DNA of 64,000 bases from Thamnaconus septentrionalis. Lineage: Eukaryota; Chordata; Actinopteri; Tetraodontiformes; Monacanthidae. How positions within the stretch are numbered: the stretch's first letter is position 1; each line of letters begins with the position of its first letter. The stretch spans positions 3,996,501 through 4,060,500 of the forward strand of contig CM020503.1 of the NCBI GenBank assembly GCA_009823395.1. The letters are read 5' to 3'. Of this stretch, positions 1 to 10,824 are shown one piece after another. Made by a program: the position numbers and the translations under genes. The notes beneath the pieces were generated by a model. It ran no database searches, was not told the origin of the DNA, and worked only from the letters and a program-made list of their open reading frames with translations.

Positions 1-135
1 CTAAAAAAAGAAAGAAGCTTAATTTGTGACCTCGTCACAGTCTCAAGCACTATTACAAAAGAATAAGAATCAATAAAGACACTCAAACGAACCCGACCCT
101 TGACAACATTGCACACTTGTCACAGTGCTGCTCAC

Positions 136-444
136 CTTTGTTTTTTTGTTCTGTGACCTGAAAAGTAATGAGAAAACAAAAGACAATCAATTCAAGACAA
201 CTTTCACTCAAACCTATGAACAATAATATGAGCCTCTCCACTGAAACCGCTAAAACCAACCAATAGGGAAAACTCTGATCATTTAAAGAACTATTTTGCT
301 CGAGAATCTCACAGCTCATCAAATTGCAGATGATCATGGCACTGGAGCAAAACAGAGACGTTTGCAAGTCACTGTGAACACACTTACCTTCTGAGAGGCT
401 TCCCTTTTCCTTTTTTCGTCTTTTTTCCTTTTCTTGTCTTCCAT
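136..444 (-). CDS. tnrc6b: TNRC6 (GW182) family protein, 5' coding exons only (partial; tnrc6b likely)
   Basis: GW182 proteins bridge Argonaute-miRNA complexes to the CCR4-NOT and PAN2-PAN3 deadenylases in the cytoplasm. Two coding exons are visible. The first (444 down to 388) encodes 19 residues, MEDKKRKKDEKRKREASQK, and ends at a GTAAG donor. The second is a 22-nt micro-exon (157 down to 136) encoding VTEQKNK, with a CAG acceptor and GTGAGC donor. A short lysine-rich coiled segment followed by (V/A)TEQK is the remembered N-terminus of vertebrate TNRC6 proteins, and the valine fits TNRC6B better than TNRC6A. The exon carrying the ATG starts at 477 after a T-rich tract and CAG, and an in-frame TAG lies two codons before the ATG, which supports this start. 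The GW-repeat, UBA and RRM parts lie outside the window to the left. The paralogue call rests on that valine and on synteny with CDC42EP1, SH3BP1 and CBY1. Confidence 0.72.
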
Positions 445-1919
445 GAACTACTGCTCCAGTTCTGATACTCCTTTCTTCTGGAACAAAAAAAGAAGACAGC
501 CCTTAATACAGTTACGCGTTAGCTATCTTTGAATATAATGAAGCCCTCACTTTAGAACACTTTTAGTAGTTAGAAAGATTGACGCTCAAACGACATTGTT
601 AAAAGCTCTTTAAAAACAGATGGTTCCTGCATGGTTATAAAGGCCACTGTACATGTACTTGTGCAAATACGACAATGTACGACGTGCTTGACTGGCTCAA
701 TATTCTAGGCCTGGGACTAAGAAGATGTCCCTGAATCCGTTGCAGGTAACAGGAACAATACATATCCATAGCATAACCGTACGCAAGTTGACGCCACAAA
801 GCTGAACCTGTATCGACAGGTGCATGTGTTAGTCAGCAAACGCATCACTTTGGGGCTGTGGACCTACCTACTTTGCGTGTGTCTATGGAAACCAGACCAA
901 TAGCTAAACGCCTTAGGTTCAGAGAGTTTGATTCATTCAGTTATGAAACAACTGAGCCAAGCTAGCTGGTGAAGGCCATGCACTATTTGAAGCCAGGAAC
1001 GTAATAAGACAAACGACAGAATCTGACAGACACATTAAGAACCGCAAACGTGCGATTGTGTGTAATGTTACGTACGAAGCTTTTAAAGATTTTTCTTCGC
1101 TTCGTACCACAGCACTTTCAGCAAGCTAGACGTCTTGTCGATGAACCCCGCAACCTTCTGAGATATTACGGAGCAGAGGCCCCCGGGGCCAAAGCGATTT
1201 TAACGAGGTTACAAACCCTGGGACTTTTGCGAAATACGCAAGTTTTAGCCCATCCGTGTAGCCCTGTCAACGCTACTCCTCCATCCGCAGTTAGCTGTTA
1301 GCTCAGCGTTACCAAGATCTTAGCTCTCCCATGCTAAAAACGGAAAAAACCTTCGCCAAAGAAAGTCATTGCGTCTTTAAGCGGAATTAAATCGAAAAAC
1401 ACGGATTTACTGTAATGGCCAAACCCGTTTCGTTTATGTTTTACAGTCTACAGAAAGTTGACTTCGCCGGTTGATAAAACATTTCGTCGATAGCTACCGT
1501 CAAACGTTAAGGAGGGGTGTCCGCGGGTAACGTTACTTTTAAAATGCGCAGACACCGAGCAGCGCTACCGTTAACAAGTTCAGAACACCATGTAGCTGTC
1601 GACAGACACAAATCTAATAACCGGTGTGTTTAATGCGTGTAAATCTCAAACTGCATTTTAACTTGAGGCGCAAAAAATAGCTACTTAATAATGCCGAACG
1701 ACTGCTAATGCTACAAAACGTCAGCTAACTAGCAGCGACTTAATACCTGCGGACATCTGCTACAATCACAAGGCTAACGACGATAGCAAGCGCAAAACAT
1801 GTCGGCTTCTACTCCCCCCCCAACCCGAATGAGTTCCAATATAATGCACGTAGACGACTAGTAAAACACCGCAGCGTGTTCTCCACAAAAGCAACATAGG
1901 TGCAGCTATCGTTACTCAC

Positions 1920-2055
1920 CTCAGGAATCACATATGAAGAGACGGTAGCGTGCTAGCCAGTGTAGCTAAAGTGCTTCAGTGCGATTTTTTTCCCGAGCTT
2001 TTTGAGGCATTCGTCGAGGCTACGAGAACAGCGACGCCTGAGCGGAGAGTCAAGT
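1920..2055 (-). other. tnrc6b: Putative noncoding first exon of tnrc6b
   Basis: On the minus strand a strong donor (GAG|GTGAGT) ends an exon at 1920. It faces the acceptor at 478-480 of the first coding exon, giving an intron of about 1.4 kb. Upstream sequence is CpG-rich and has no coding frame. The 5' end at about 2055 is a guess, because no transcript evidence can be seen. The 1.4-kb intron itself shows no coding sequence. Confidence 0.45.
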
Positions 2056-2468
2056 AAGTGGCAGACGACGAAAACACACGCGCAATAAGCTACTGGTTTT
2101 GTAAATAAGTACTAACGTTGTAATAGTGTAAACCCTAATGTGCAGGTGGGGAAAAAAACGAACGTTTCAAAGCGCTGTGGAGTCTGTCGGTTGACGGGCG
2201 GCCATTTTGCTGCTCAGCATGAAGCGTCTCCAATGGCCAGTGTGTGGCAGCTGCCTGGAAGCCCGCTGACTGGCTGCCTTTCACCCGGGAGGGATGCACA
2301 CAAACTCATTTTGACCTTCAGAAAAAAAGTTTTACACTTAAAGCTGGCGCCGCCACCACTCACTCACTCACGCTTACTGCGCACGTCAACAGCAACCGCC
2401 GAAGAGCTGGTAGCTCGTCAGTTTTGCAGTGGTGTTCTTTACTTTTTGTGATTGTTTAAGCGCTGAAC
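1990..2468. promoter_or_regulatory. Divergent CpG-rich promoter between tnrc6b and the AP endonuclease gene
   Basis: The two genes are head to head. The tnrc6b noncoding exon reads left from about 2050 and the endonuclease ATG is at 2469. The interval and its flanks are rich in CG dinucleotides compared with the AT-rich introns, and no TATA box stands in an obvious position. This is the usual form of a bidirectional housekeeping promoter. The 5'UTR of the endonuclease probably starts within 2240-2460. Confidence 0.5.
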
Positions 2469-4645
2469 ATGGGTCCGAAAAAATCAAGAGCGAACAAGAG
2501 GAAATCCGCGGCCGATGTCGAACATGAGAGAGATGACATCCAGGAGATGGAAGGCGAGAAGAGGAGGAAGAACCGTGGGAATGAGAAATACATCGGGGCC
2601 CATGTTAGGATCCAAGGTGGTGTCTCAACTCTACATCACTAAACTATTAAAACCTCACACACGGGTCTCACACTTGTGCTCTTCTGTGTGATCCAGGTGG
2701 GATTTGGAAAGCTGTTCATTCCTCTGTAGAGATGGGTGGAAACTGCTTTGCCCTGTTTCTGGGATCTCAGCGGTCATGGAAGCGACCCGCTCTGCAGCAG
2801 GAGGCCGCAGAGAAGTTCCGGGAGCAGTGTTCGCTGCAGGGGTTCGACCCGGCTCACATCCTACCCCATGGGTCCTACCTGATGAACTGTGGATCTCCTA
2901 AAGAGGGTTTGCTCAAACACTGATGGATGTTTCCCAACTGTTCCTCGACCCTCGCTCCCAGGTGGTGTTGATATCTGACTTCAACTCCTCCTGCCGCCTG
3001 CAGCTGCTGTTTTTCGATTTGTGTTTTCGTTCAGATGTGTTCCAGAAGAGCCAAGACCTGTTGGTAGATGAGCTCAGCCGATGCAGCCTGCTGGGTCTCA
3101 ACCTCTTCAACTTCCACCCTGGGTCGTCGTTGGGCTCCATCACCGCCGATCAGTGTTGTGAGAAGATAGCAGGGGCCATTAACCACGCTCACCGGCAAAC
3201 TGCTGCTGTGGTCACAGGTGCTTGGCTGGTCTAATAAAACAAAAACAACACGTTCAGGAGGACATTAGCCAGAAGCTTCCCAGTTAATATTTTTTCACTT
3301 TGTGAAAATAACAGAAGCTGTCAATTGGTTTTAAAATTTTACAGAAACACAATCTTTTAGTGCTTTAAAAAAATGAATTTCATTATTTGAAAGCTGAAAA
3401 GTTCAGCAAGACCACCTGTCCTAAAAAATTGATGTAATCAGAAAAAAGGAATAAAAAGAAAACTAGATTTTATTTTGCGGACTCTCCTGTGACACGAAGA
3501 CGCTTCATGCCTGAGTGAAATCTCTTTTTCTTCTTCACAAAAAGAACCCTGTCTGACGAGCTGCCAGTCCTAAAATTGATGGCGGACTTTCCTCTGTCTC
3601 CCCCCGATGCGGTCAGTGTTGGAGAACATGAGTGGCCAGGGCAGCACGGTGGGCGGCCGTCTCTCTGAGCTCAGGAGCATCATAGACCAAGTGAGGGACC
3701 AGACCAGGGTGGGCGTGTGTCTGGACACCTGCCACGCTTTTGCAGCAGGTGCGTCAATCCTGATGTCGACGTGTTGGATTGCAAAATTAACAGATCTCTC
3801 AGATTCTCCTCCCTGCCTGTATTTGCCGTCGACTAAGTTTTTTTTTTTTTTTTAAATGACGCCAAAGGTACAGTAAAAATACACATTTGTGTGTAGCTTC
3901 AAGCAAAAATGGTTCCAACTTGCGACTCCCAAACTCCCTGATTATAAACGGAACAATAGGACTTCAGGGAAAAAGTCACAGTTTGTCCCAACGTCTGAGC
4001 ATAAAACAGATCCAAATCAATCTTTGATGGATCTCTCACAATCAGGTCGGACAACATTAGCATTAGTGAGATGAAGTTTGTTGATCAAATAGTTGCTGGT
4101 GTGATGTGAAATATAAAAAGTACAATCAGGGCTGAGCTTTTTGTTTGTTGTTGAAGGCTACGACCTGGCTGCAGAGGGGGGAGTGAAGGCCGTGCTGGAT
4201 GAGTTTGATCAGGTGGTTGGGCTCCACTACCTTAAAGCCGTCCATCTTAACGACTCTAAAGGTGCAGGCAGAATTATCACACGTGTAGCAAACATCAAAT
4301 GTCTGTGTAAGTAAGTCTCACGCTTTTCTTGCTTTCTTCCTCTTCTTCAGGACGCCTTGGCTGCCATCTTGATCGCCATGAAGACATCGGAAAAGGCCAG
4401 ATTGGAATTACCGCTTTCCGGGATATTGTTAATGAGCCTCGACTAGACAACATTCCTCTGATACTGGAGACTCCTGGACGGTAAGACACTGTGCAATATC
4501 TGTGCTGGAATGTGTTGTCTGAAAAGCTCAGCGAACCACTTCCTGTTAAGTATTTTGCTGATGACTATGTGTCTTTTCCTACAGGCCAGGATTTGAGTAC
4601 CCGCAACAGATAGAACTTCTCCATTCTCTCTGTCAGAAAAAATGA
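2469..4645 (+). CDS. Endonuclease IV (Nfo/APN1)-type AP endonuclease, 7 exons, 322 aa
   Basis: Enzymes of this family cut the backbone 5' to abasic sites and trim blocked 3' ends in base-excision repair, using a tri-zinc centre in a TIM barrel. Exons: 2469-2616, 2697-2906, 3035-3217, 3617-3748, 4157-4261, 4351-4480 and 4585-4645, all GT-AG with matching phases. The protein starts with a basic tail ([10 protein letters not shown], then KRRK near residues 31-34) that looks like a nuclear signal, followed by [11 protein letters not shown] at 41-51. All nine metal ligands of the family can be placed: H107 (ILPHGSY), H147 (NFHPGSSLG), E183 (LENMSGQGS), D217 and H220 (CLDTCHAF), H254 (VHLND), D267 and H269 (HLDRHED), and E299 (LILET). 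The length fits E. coli Nfo (about 285 residues) plus the N-terminal tail. An in-frame TAA lies four codons upstream of the ATG. Very high confidence for the family; the gene has no symbol known to me. Confidence 0.93.
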
Positions 4646-4810
4646 AGAGCACTTCAGATGTACCTCTTTAAGCTGGGACTTCAAAAATCCAGTCCTGCTG
4701 TTTCAACACGTCAACATTTTGATGTTAACTTGACACATTGTTTTGACATGTTTCCTATTAGTTATTGTTTGATGTTTCTGTGGGTTTTATCTTTGAATAA
4801 GTTTGTGTTA

Positions 4811-4816
4811 AATAAA
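4811..4816 (+). terminator. Poly(A) signal AATAAA of the AP endonuclease gene
   Basis: A canonical AATAAA lies 166 bases after the stop codon at 4645. It is the first such hexamer downstream in the sense strand, so the transcript probably ends near 4830. Confidence 0.7.
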
Positions 4817-6119
4817 GGCGCTTCAAGTCTTAAACGTGGAGAGTCGTCATGCTCATAATTCTCCTTTAGAGGGCAGCAAAAACACAGAAATGCAGCACAG
4901 AAGTGACATCAGGTTCAAATGGCAGACTTTTGACTGAATGACACGGATTTTCCCCCCATTTCATTTGTTGACTTCACATCATTGGCAGAGCCCAAATAAA
5001 ATGTAAAATTACTCATGCAAGTATATTATACACTTCAAATTAGTAAGCCAGAAAGGTAATTTTAGTTTTTAGCCTGAAATGATAAAATAATCGTCATAAC
5101 TAAGTTTAGTGAATTACAAATATTATTTTTATTGACTTTTCTCCGTGGAAAAATAATGAAATGGCTATAGGTATTTATTTAAAAAAACAACAACAACATA
5201 CCCTTGTCCATTTCAATCAATTCACATTTATATACACTGCTTTTGCCCTTTCACATTAGGTCACGCACACACACAAACAAGCCATGCAGACAAAGCTCAA
5301 CCTTTTTTCCCTCCAGCTGCTCACCCCTGGGAGGACAGGTCCTCTCTCACCTACTCCACCATTGTGTGCTAGAATCTTGCACGCATACTCATAAGAAAAT
5401 ACCATTTTCGTCACTGCAAAATAAAACCAAACTACTCTTTATCTTGACCAGGCACATCAGCTGCAGCTATTGTTCTGTTCCTTCCACAGTCTGAGGAACA
5501 GGACATTGACCTTGCACTTCTTGCTATTGTTTACACCCAACAGCGGTTATCTCTCGGAATTTCAACTAAACCTGCTGCTGGATGAAAGCTTTGGAGCAAT
5601 GTGTAAAATAAGAACGCTCCCAGACGCTATGTCTTTCCTTGTGTCGTTAGCAGAGACAGGAAGTGGAGGTGCCTGGCCCAAGAATGTCTCTGCTCTATGG
5701 TCCCACCCACAGGAAATGCCTGTGCGGCCTGTTGGAGTCTGCGCTGACGGAAAAGCAGTCTCCTGTTAGTGGAGTCGGGCAGCTGAAGGAGGAGAGGATG
5801 AATTGGGTTTGAATAATGGGAATGCCGGTGTTCTACAGTTTAGACTAGAAAAATGTGTGATGGTTTTCAGAGGTGCTCGTGTGATTTATTAGGGTCAAGG
5901 GTGAGAAAGCCAGACAAGCTGAAGACTAAACAATGAGAGCACTTATGGCTCAACTCTAAATTTGTCATTACCTATGAGAGAAAACCAGATGAAGAGACAA
6001 ATCAAATGTAGTAGTTCTGTATTGGAATCATCTTCAGTACCTTATGTTTCAACTTGAACTACAGTGAGGTGAAGCTTTGTTACTTACCCCCCGAAAAACT
6101 CCCTGGTCTCCAGTAAACA

Positions 6120-6200
6120 GCATGTTTAGGGTGTCACTAACCTGGGAGAGGTATCACCAATGCCCTTTATGACATCACAGAAGGCTCCCCTCCCACACAC
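6120..6200. repeat. Relic of a dispersed repeat family (copy 1)
   Basis: The block with GAGAGGTATCACCAATGCCC followed by TTTATGACATCACA resembles part of the element at 31557-31950 (GAGAGGTGTCAGTGCCCTTT, then GTGGCATCACA). Related blocks lie near 16880-17010, 37680-37850 and 63330-63410. Ends cannot be defined here. Confidence 0.45.
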
Positions 6201-8857
6201 ATTTTCTGGAAAGAACAGAGAAAGCAAAAGAAAAAGAGAAGAGACTTTTCTGTTTCTGGGTGTTCATTTATAGGCTAACAAGACTTTTTACTGTGAATTT
6301 GCATGATAAAGGACTTTGAAAAAACACTGCTTCAGAGGACTCTTCTTCATGAGCACATTTCTCCTCTGTTTTCTCAATCAGTACATTACGCTCAGAACAT
6401 TTTTTCCGCGAGCAGCAGAAAAGCCACTGATTTAATTATACACCTTTTAAATATTCTCAGATATCTTTGGTCAGACAGTTTCTGTGACTTGCGAGCAGTA
6501 AAGTGATGATCTCCCTCTCTCTCTCTCTCTCCCTCTCTCACTCTGTCTCTTACTCTCTCTTTCTCTAGGCCTGATTTTCCGGAGACTGGAAGTGGACGCC
6601 AACTCCAAAAAATGCCTGCCAAAGAGAAGCAGTCAAACAGCTAAAGTGAAGCAACTGTTTCTGTGTTTCTCCTCAGTGTCTCAAAGGAAGAAACATATTA
6701 TCACTGCTCTGGCATGAAAGCTCTAAAGCTGCTGCAGAAGAGAAAAAAATAATCTTTGCCAGGACACTCACAGGGCCGTGCACACGAGAGCGATGCAATG
6801 TGTAATCAATTGGCCTCTTCTTACAGGATTAAATACTTTCCACAACATCTGTACCAAATCTGAGATGGCCTATTATTTTTCACTGTTTTATTCCACCATT
6901 TGTAAAAGCAACTCATTTCCTTTTCTCGTGGCTGCAGCTGCCAACTTAACCCAAGGTTTTTGTTCTCTTTCTTTTCTTTTCTTTCCTCTCTTCTATTTTT
7001 TAAGCAGAAAAGGACACGCTGCCAAAATGTAGTCAAAAACCAGACACACCAAAAATGACAGAGCAAAGGCAGGGTGATATTTTCCTTGTGACAACATGGG
7101 GTTAAATGTTAATCTTTTGCTCATTTGCTCAAAGTAAGCCGTTGGCCTTACAATTAGACATTTAACAAAGGATTATTATGACTGCGTTTTCATTACCCAA
7201 AGATAAATATACAATGACAAACATATGGCTCACTCCAAAAAACTGCTGCAACAACAAAGACTGTGGACCTCCCCATCTGACTGTGACAAGTTTTCGTGAA
7301 ACAAAGACCCCTGAATGAACAAAATACACAGAAAGAGTCCTGAGCTGTGTTGAAACATTCATTCAAAACTAAAACTGCCACACTGTCTGTGATGGTGTGG
7401 CATTTTGATGGAGTTAAACTAAAAATGAATGATGGATCACCTTCATTATGAGGACCTGAGTTCAAAGTCTCAACAATTCTAAATTTCAGGTGAAATCTTT
7501 TCAAATCTTCTAGCTTTATTTACTGTGTGTGTCTGGGAAAACCCACATTTAGAGCAGATCAATCAGATTTCTTCTCGCCATTTAAGATGATCGAAGCAGC
7601 ACAAAGCTTTATGTTGGTGAGCCAGTGTGAGATCCCCTGTGGTGAACTGCGGTGAGCCACTCTTAACTTTTGCCACAGCCAGTTACCAACGTAAAGCAGA
7701 AACACATTTTCCATAGAGACAAAGGCCTTTGGTGTTCTTGGTTCCTCTCATGGTGAAAACGATGCTACTGCAGCATCTATGCTCATTTTTTTTTTTTTAG
7801 CAATCTTTTTAGCAGAGCAGACTAGGGGTTGCTTTAAAAAAAAAAAGGGAGGGAGGGCGATAATTGCTTTTTGGATGTGAGATTGGATCATTTCGAATTT
7901 GGATACTGTGAGCATTTCTTACATTTTTAACTTGTTGCTGACTTGTTGACAACAAGTCAGTATTTTCATTTTTCACATTAGTGGATGATATTGGATCCCA
8001 TGTGAGACTGCGGCTTATTAACGAGAGGGCTGCTTAACTTTAACTGCAGCTATGAGAGAGACAGACAAAACAATCGGGAGCGACTGTGATTTATTTTTCT
8101 GCAGGAGATTAAATTAAATAGTACACAAGTGATGGACAAGTCAAAACAACCTCGGAGAAAAAGGGCAAGGTTACATTTCTCAGAAAAAAAAACAGAGTGA
8201 GACTAGAAGAGACAGGACTGCATGCGTGGCTTCGCTCTTCAAATATGTCTTTTGTTTCCCGACTGAGCCAAACTTGATCCGTCCCTGTGCCCGCAGTCTG
8301 ACTACTGCATCTGCCAAGCACAAACCAGAGGAGAGGAGATGCCCTACACACACAAACACATATGCAAACTCAATCACAAGCTCCTCTGAACTGCCTTGCG
8401 CACACATGCTCCTGCAAGCCTCAATACTTACACACACACTCACTTGAGTGCTCAAAAGAAATAAGAGCTGCAGGGCAGGGTGGAGTTCGCCCTGCTTCCT
8501 CAGCAAATCCTTTATTTTTGCACCTCAGCAGGAGTCCAGGCATCATAACTCACATCCTAGATATAGCATTGCAGTTCCCACCATGGAGGGAAAAAAGGAA
8601 AGGCTGTCTGCTTTTGTATGCTGTGGGTATATTTAAGTGGACCCCTGCACGGTCAAACTGTGGTGCTTTGTGGCCCGGAGGAGAGTTTCGTTACCGGCAG
8701 ACGCCTGTTTAAGCTTGAGTGGATGTGACTATAAACAGCAGGGATGGTTTATGACCAAATGGGCAAAAAAAGGCTCGATAGCGACAAACATTATGGTGGA
8801 AAAAAAATCTGCAGCTCGCCCCGGCAGCAAGGTCGCCGATCTCGTATAACATCACTC

Positions 8858-8866
8858 TATATAAGG
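8858..8866 (+). promoter_or_regulatory. Isolated strong TATA box (TATATAAGG)
   Basis: TATATAAGG is followed by a GC-rich segment and a pyrimidine tract about 25-40 bases downstream, the spacing of a core promoter. No known gene starts here. An unrecognised open frame of 170 codons begins at 8986, but its sequence looks random. Confidence 0.25.
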
Positions 8867-10023
8867 AGACGGGCTGCGGCCGTTTTTCTTTTTTCATCCC
8901 TCCCAATTTCTTCCACTTTTCTCCTCTTCATGTCTTCTTTATCCCTCTCTTTTCATTCGCTCACGCTGAGGAATGCTACCCACTGGTGGCTGGGCGCCGG
9001 GCCACATGGAGACCAGAGAGGAGAAAAAGAGGAGGCAGGAGAGAAACACAGAGAGGAACCTTGAAGTGGACTAACTGTATATTTTCTTCTCAAACCTGTC
9101 TCTGCTGGTACCTCTGGTGTTTCTGGGGTTACCCTTCTACCAAAACACATACTGTATGTCCAGTATCTTCAATGCACAGGTCCACAATAGAATATGCACA
9201 ATCAAAAAATATTTGGGCCAATATTTTTAGCATTAATAATTTATATGTCGAAAATTCCTCAGATTTTTACAAAAGGTTAGTCTTTTACTTCCTCAGTCAT
9301 TGGTATTTATTGCTTCCTATGTTTTATGTGAAAGATGGTGAGCATTTGAAGCGGACAATGTCAGAGAAGTATGAGTATCCTCGAGGAAAGAAATGTAATG
9401 CTCACATAATTTCTTTTTTTTGGATTGTTTTCTTTATTTACGTGTACAGTAGCATTCACCGATCTTTAAAAGCCTTTACAATGAATACATTCATTTAAGA
9501 CATGCATTTGCTAGTTGCACTGCGAAAGTGTCAAATCAAAGAGGACTTTGACACAAGTTGGCAGTTTACAGTGGAGGTGGCAACAGGCTGGAGAATACAA
9601 GAGCTATTCAGAAGCAAAGAATTCCAGATATTTCCTCCAAAAAGGCTCAAAACAAACTATTAGGCATATCGCCTTGATAGAATTGCGCTGTGCTAATTCT
9701 ATTTCAGCTATGCAACCTTGATTGGCCAGATAAAAAGAAGAAATTAACGCAATGAGGCAGTTTTAGGCTACGTCTAGAGCGGCAAATAGTTTGGAAACCT
9801 TTGTAACCCATGCTTATTTCAGTCAGCGATGATTAGCCCGAACGCCACATCAACGAGTCCCATTCTCCTCATTACACTGGAATAGAAACGTGCAATTTTC
9901 ACACTTGCGCCCTCGCTGTTGCAGCCACGCACGCTGTCATTTGAATGCCACTGAGGCAAACGTGCTGCGACATAATTACAGTGAGGTTAGTGAAATCACA
10001 CCGACAGCACCACCCAACAGGCA

Positions 10024-10288
10024 CGGCCGGAGTGACCCGCCACCAGAGACCAGCCAACAGTGAGCCACCACCAGAGATCAGTGACCAGTGACGCACCACC
10101 AGGGACCCACCACCAGAGACCCACCAACAGAGACCCACCAACTGAGACCTGTGACCGTAGACCAGTGACCAAAGACCAGAGACCGGCCACCAGTGACCCA
10201 CCATCAGAGACCAGTGACTGGCCACGAGACACCAGCCTCCAGAGACCAGTGACCAGAGACCAGTGACCAGGCACCAGAGACCAGCCCA
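10024..10288. repeat. Degenerate minisatellite, unit about 14-16 bp
   Basis: About 265 bases consist of variants of CCACCAGAGACC and CCAGTGACC (for example ACCAGTGACCAAAGACCAGA) in tandem. Both strands stay open over it only because the unit lacks stop codons, so the long repetitive open frames here (W-S-L-V-S-G types) are not genes. Confidence 0.85.
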
Positions 10289-10511
10289 CAATGTGTCAAG
10301 ACACTCAGACAAGCGTGTACCATGTGTCTTTTGGTTTGGTGTGAGTTTGTCAGCTCTCTCGAGGCACGTCTGGTCTGAGTGTGTTTGTGTGTGTAAGTGC
10401 TTGTCCAGTTGAGTGTTCGCAGCACACACTGGTCTTTTGGGTCAAATATGCATTTGCAAAGGGCACAAAGTAAGACATCCGCATTCCTTACAGCACAAGA
10501 CAAATAGAACA

Positions 10512-10543
10512 ACAGACAGACAGACAGACAGACAGACCGACAG

Positions 10544-10579
<36 letters not shown>
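10512..10579. repeat. (GACA)n followed by (CA)n microsatellite
   Basis: A GACA/CAGA run of about 35 bases grades into a CA run of about 27 bases. Confidence 0.9.
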
Positions 10580-10738
10580 GGACACAGTGGCATACATTTG
10601 TCCTGACCTCTGTCCTCTGGGGCCTATGGGCAGTGCCATAGATTAACTGAGTAAGCACAGAGTTTATATAGGGGGCCTGTGTTATCACGCCTTCAGCTTC
10701 TTTGATGAGAGATTCCAAACTCTCCCCCAGACTGAGAT

Positions 10739-10749
10739 ACACACACACA

Positions 10750-10820
<71 letters not shown>
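10739..10820. repeat. (CA)n microsatellite, about 80 bp
   Basis: Nearly perfect CA dinucleotides with one CAGA interruption near the left end. Confidence 0.95.

Positions 10821-10824
<4 letters not shown>

Noticed and set aside
2907..3034. In-frame TGA at about 2921 in the endonuclease gene
   Set aside because: It lies in intron 2 once the donor at 2907 is used; the spliced frame restores the EndoIV family order.
4157..4480. Frameshift in the endonuclease gene because no single long frame covers it
   Set aside because: The breaks are introns with GT-AG ends and matching phases, so the gene is intact.
9899..10429. Long W/S/L/V/G-rich frames on the minus strand
   Set aside because: They are translations of the minisatellite at 10024-10288.
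10739..10820. Possible CRISPR-like regular repeats
   Set aside because: They are simple CA dinucleotides in a eukaryote; no spacers or leader.
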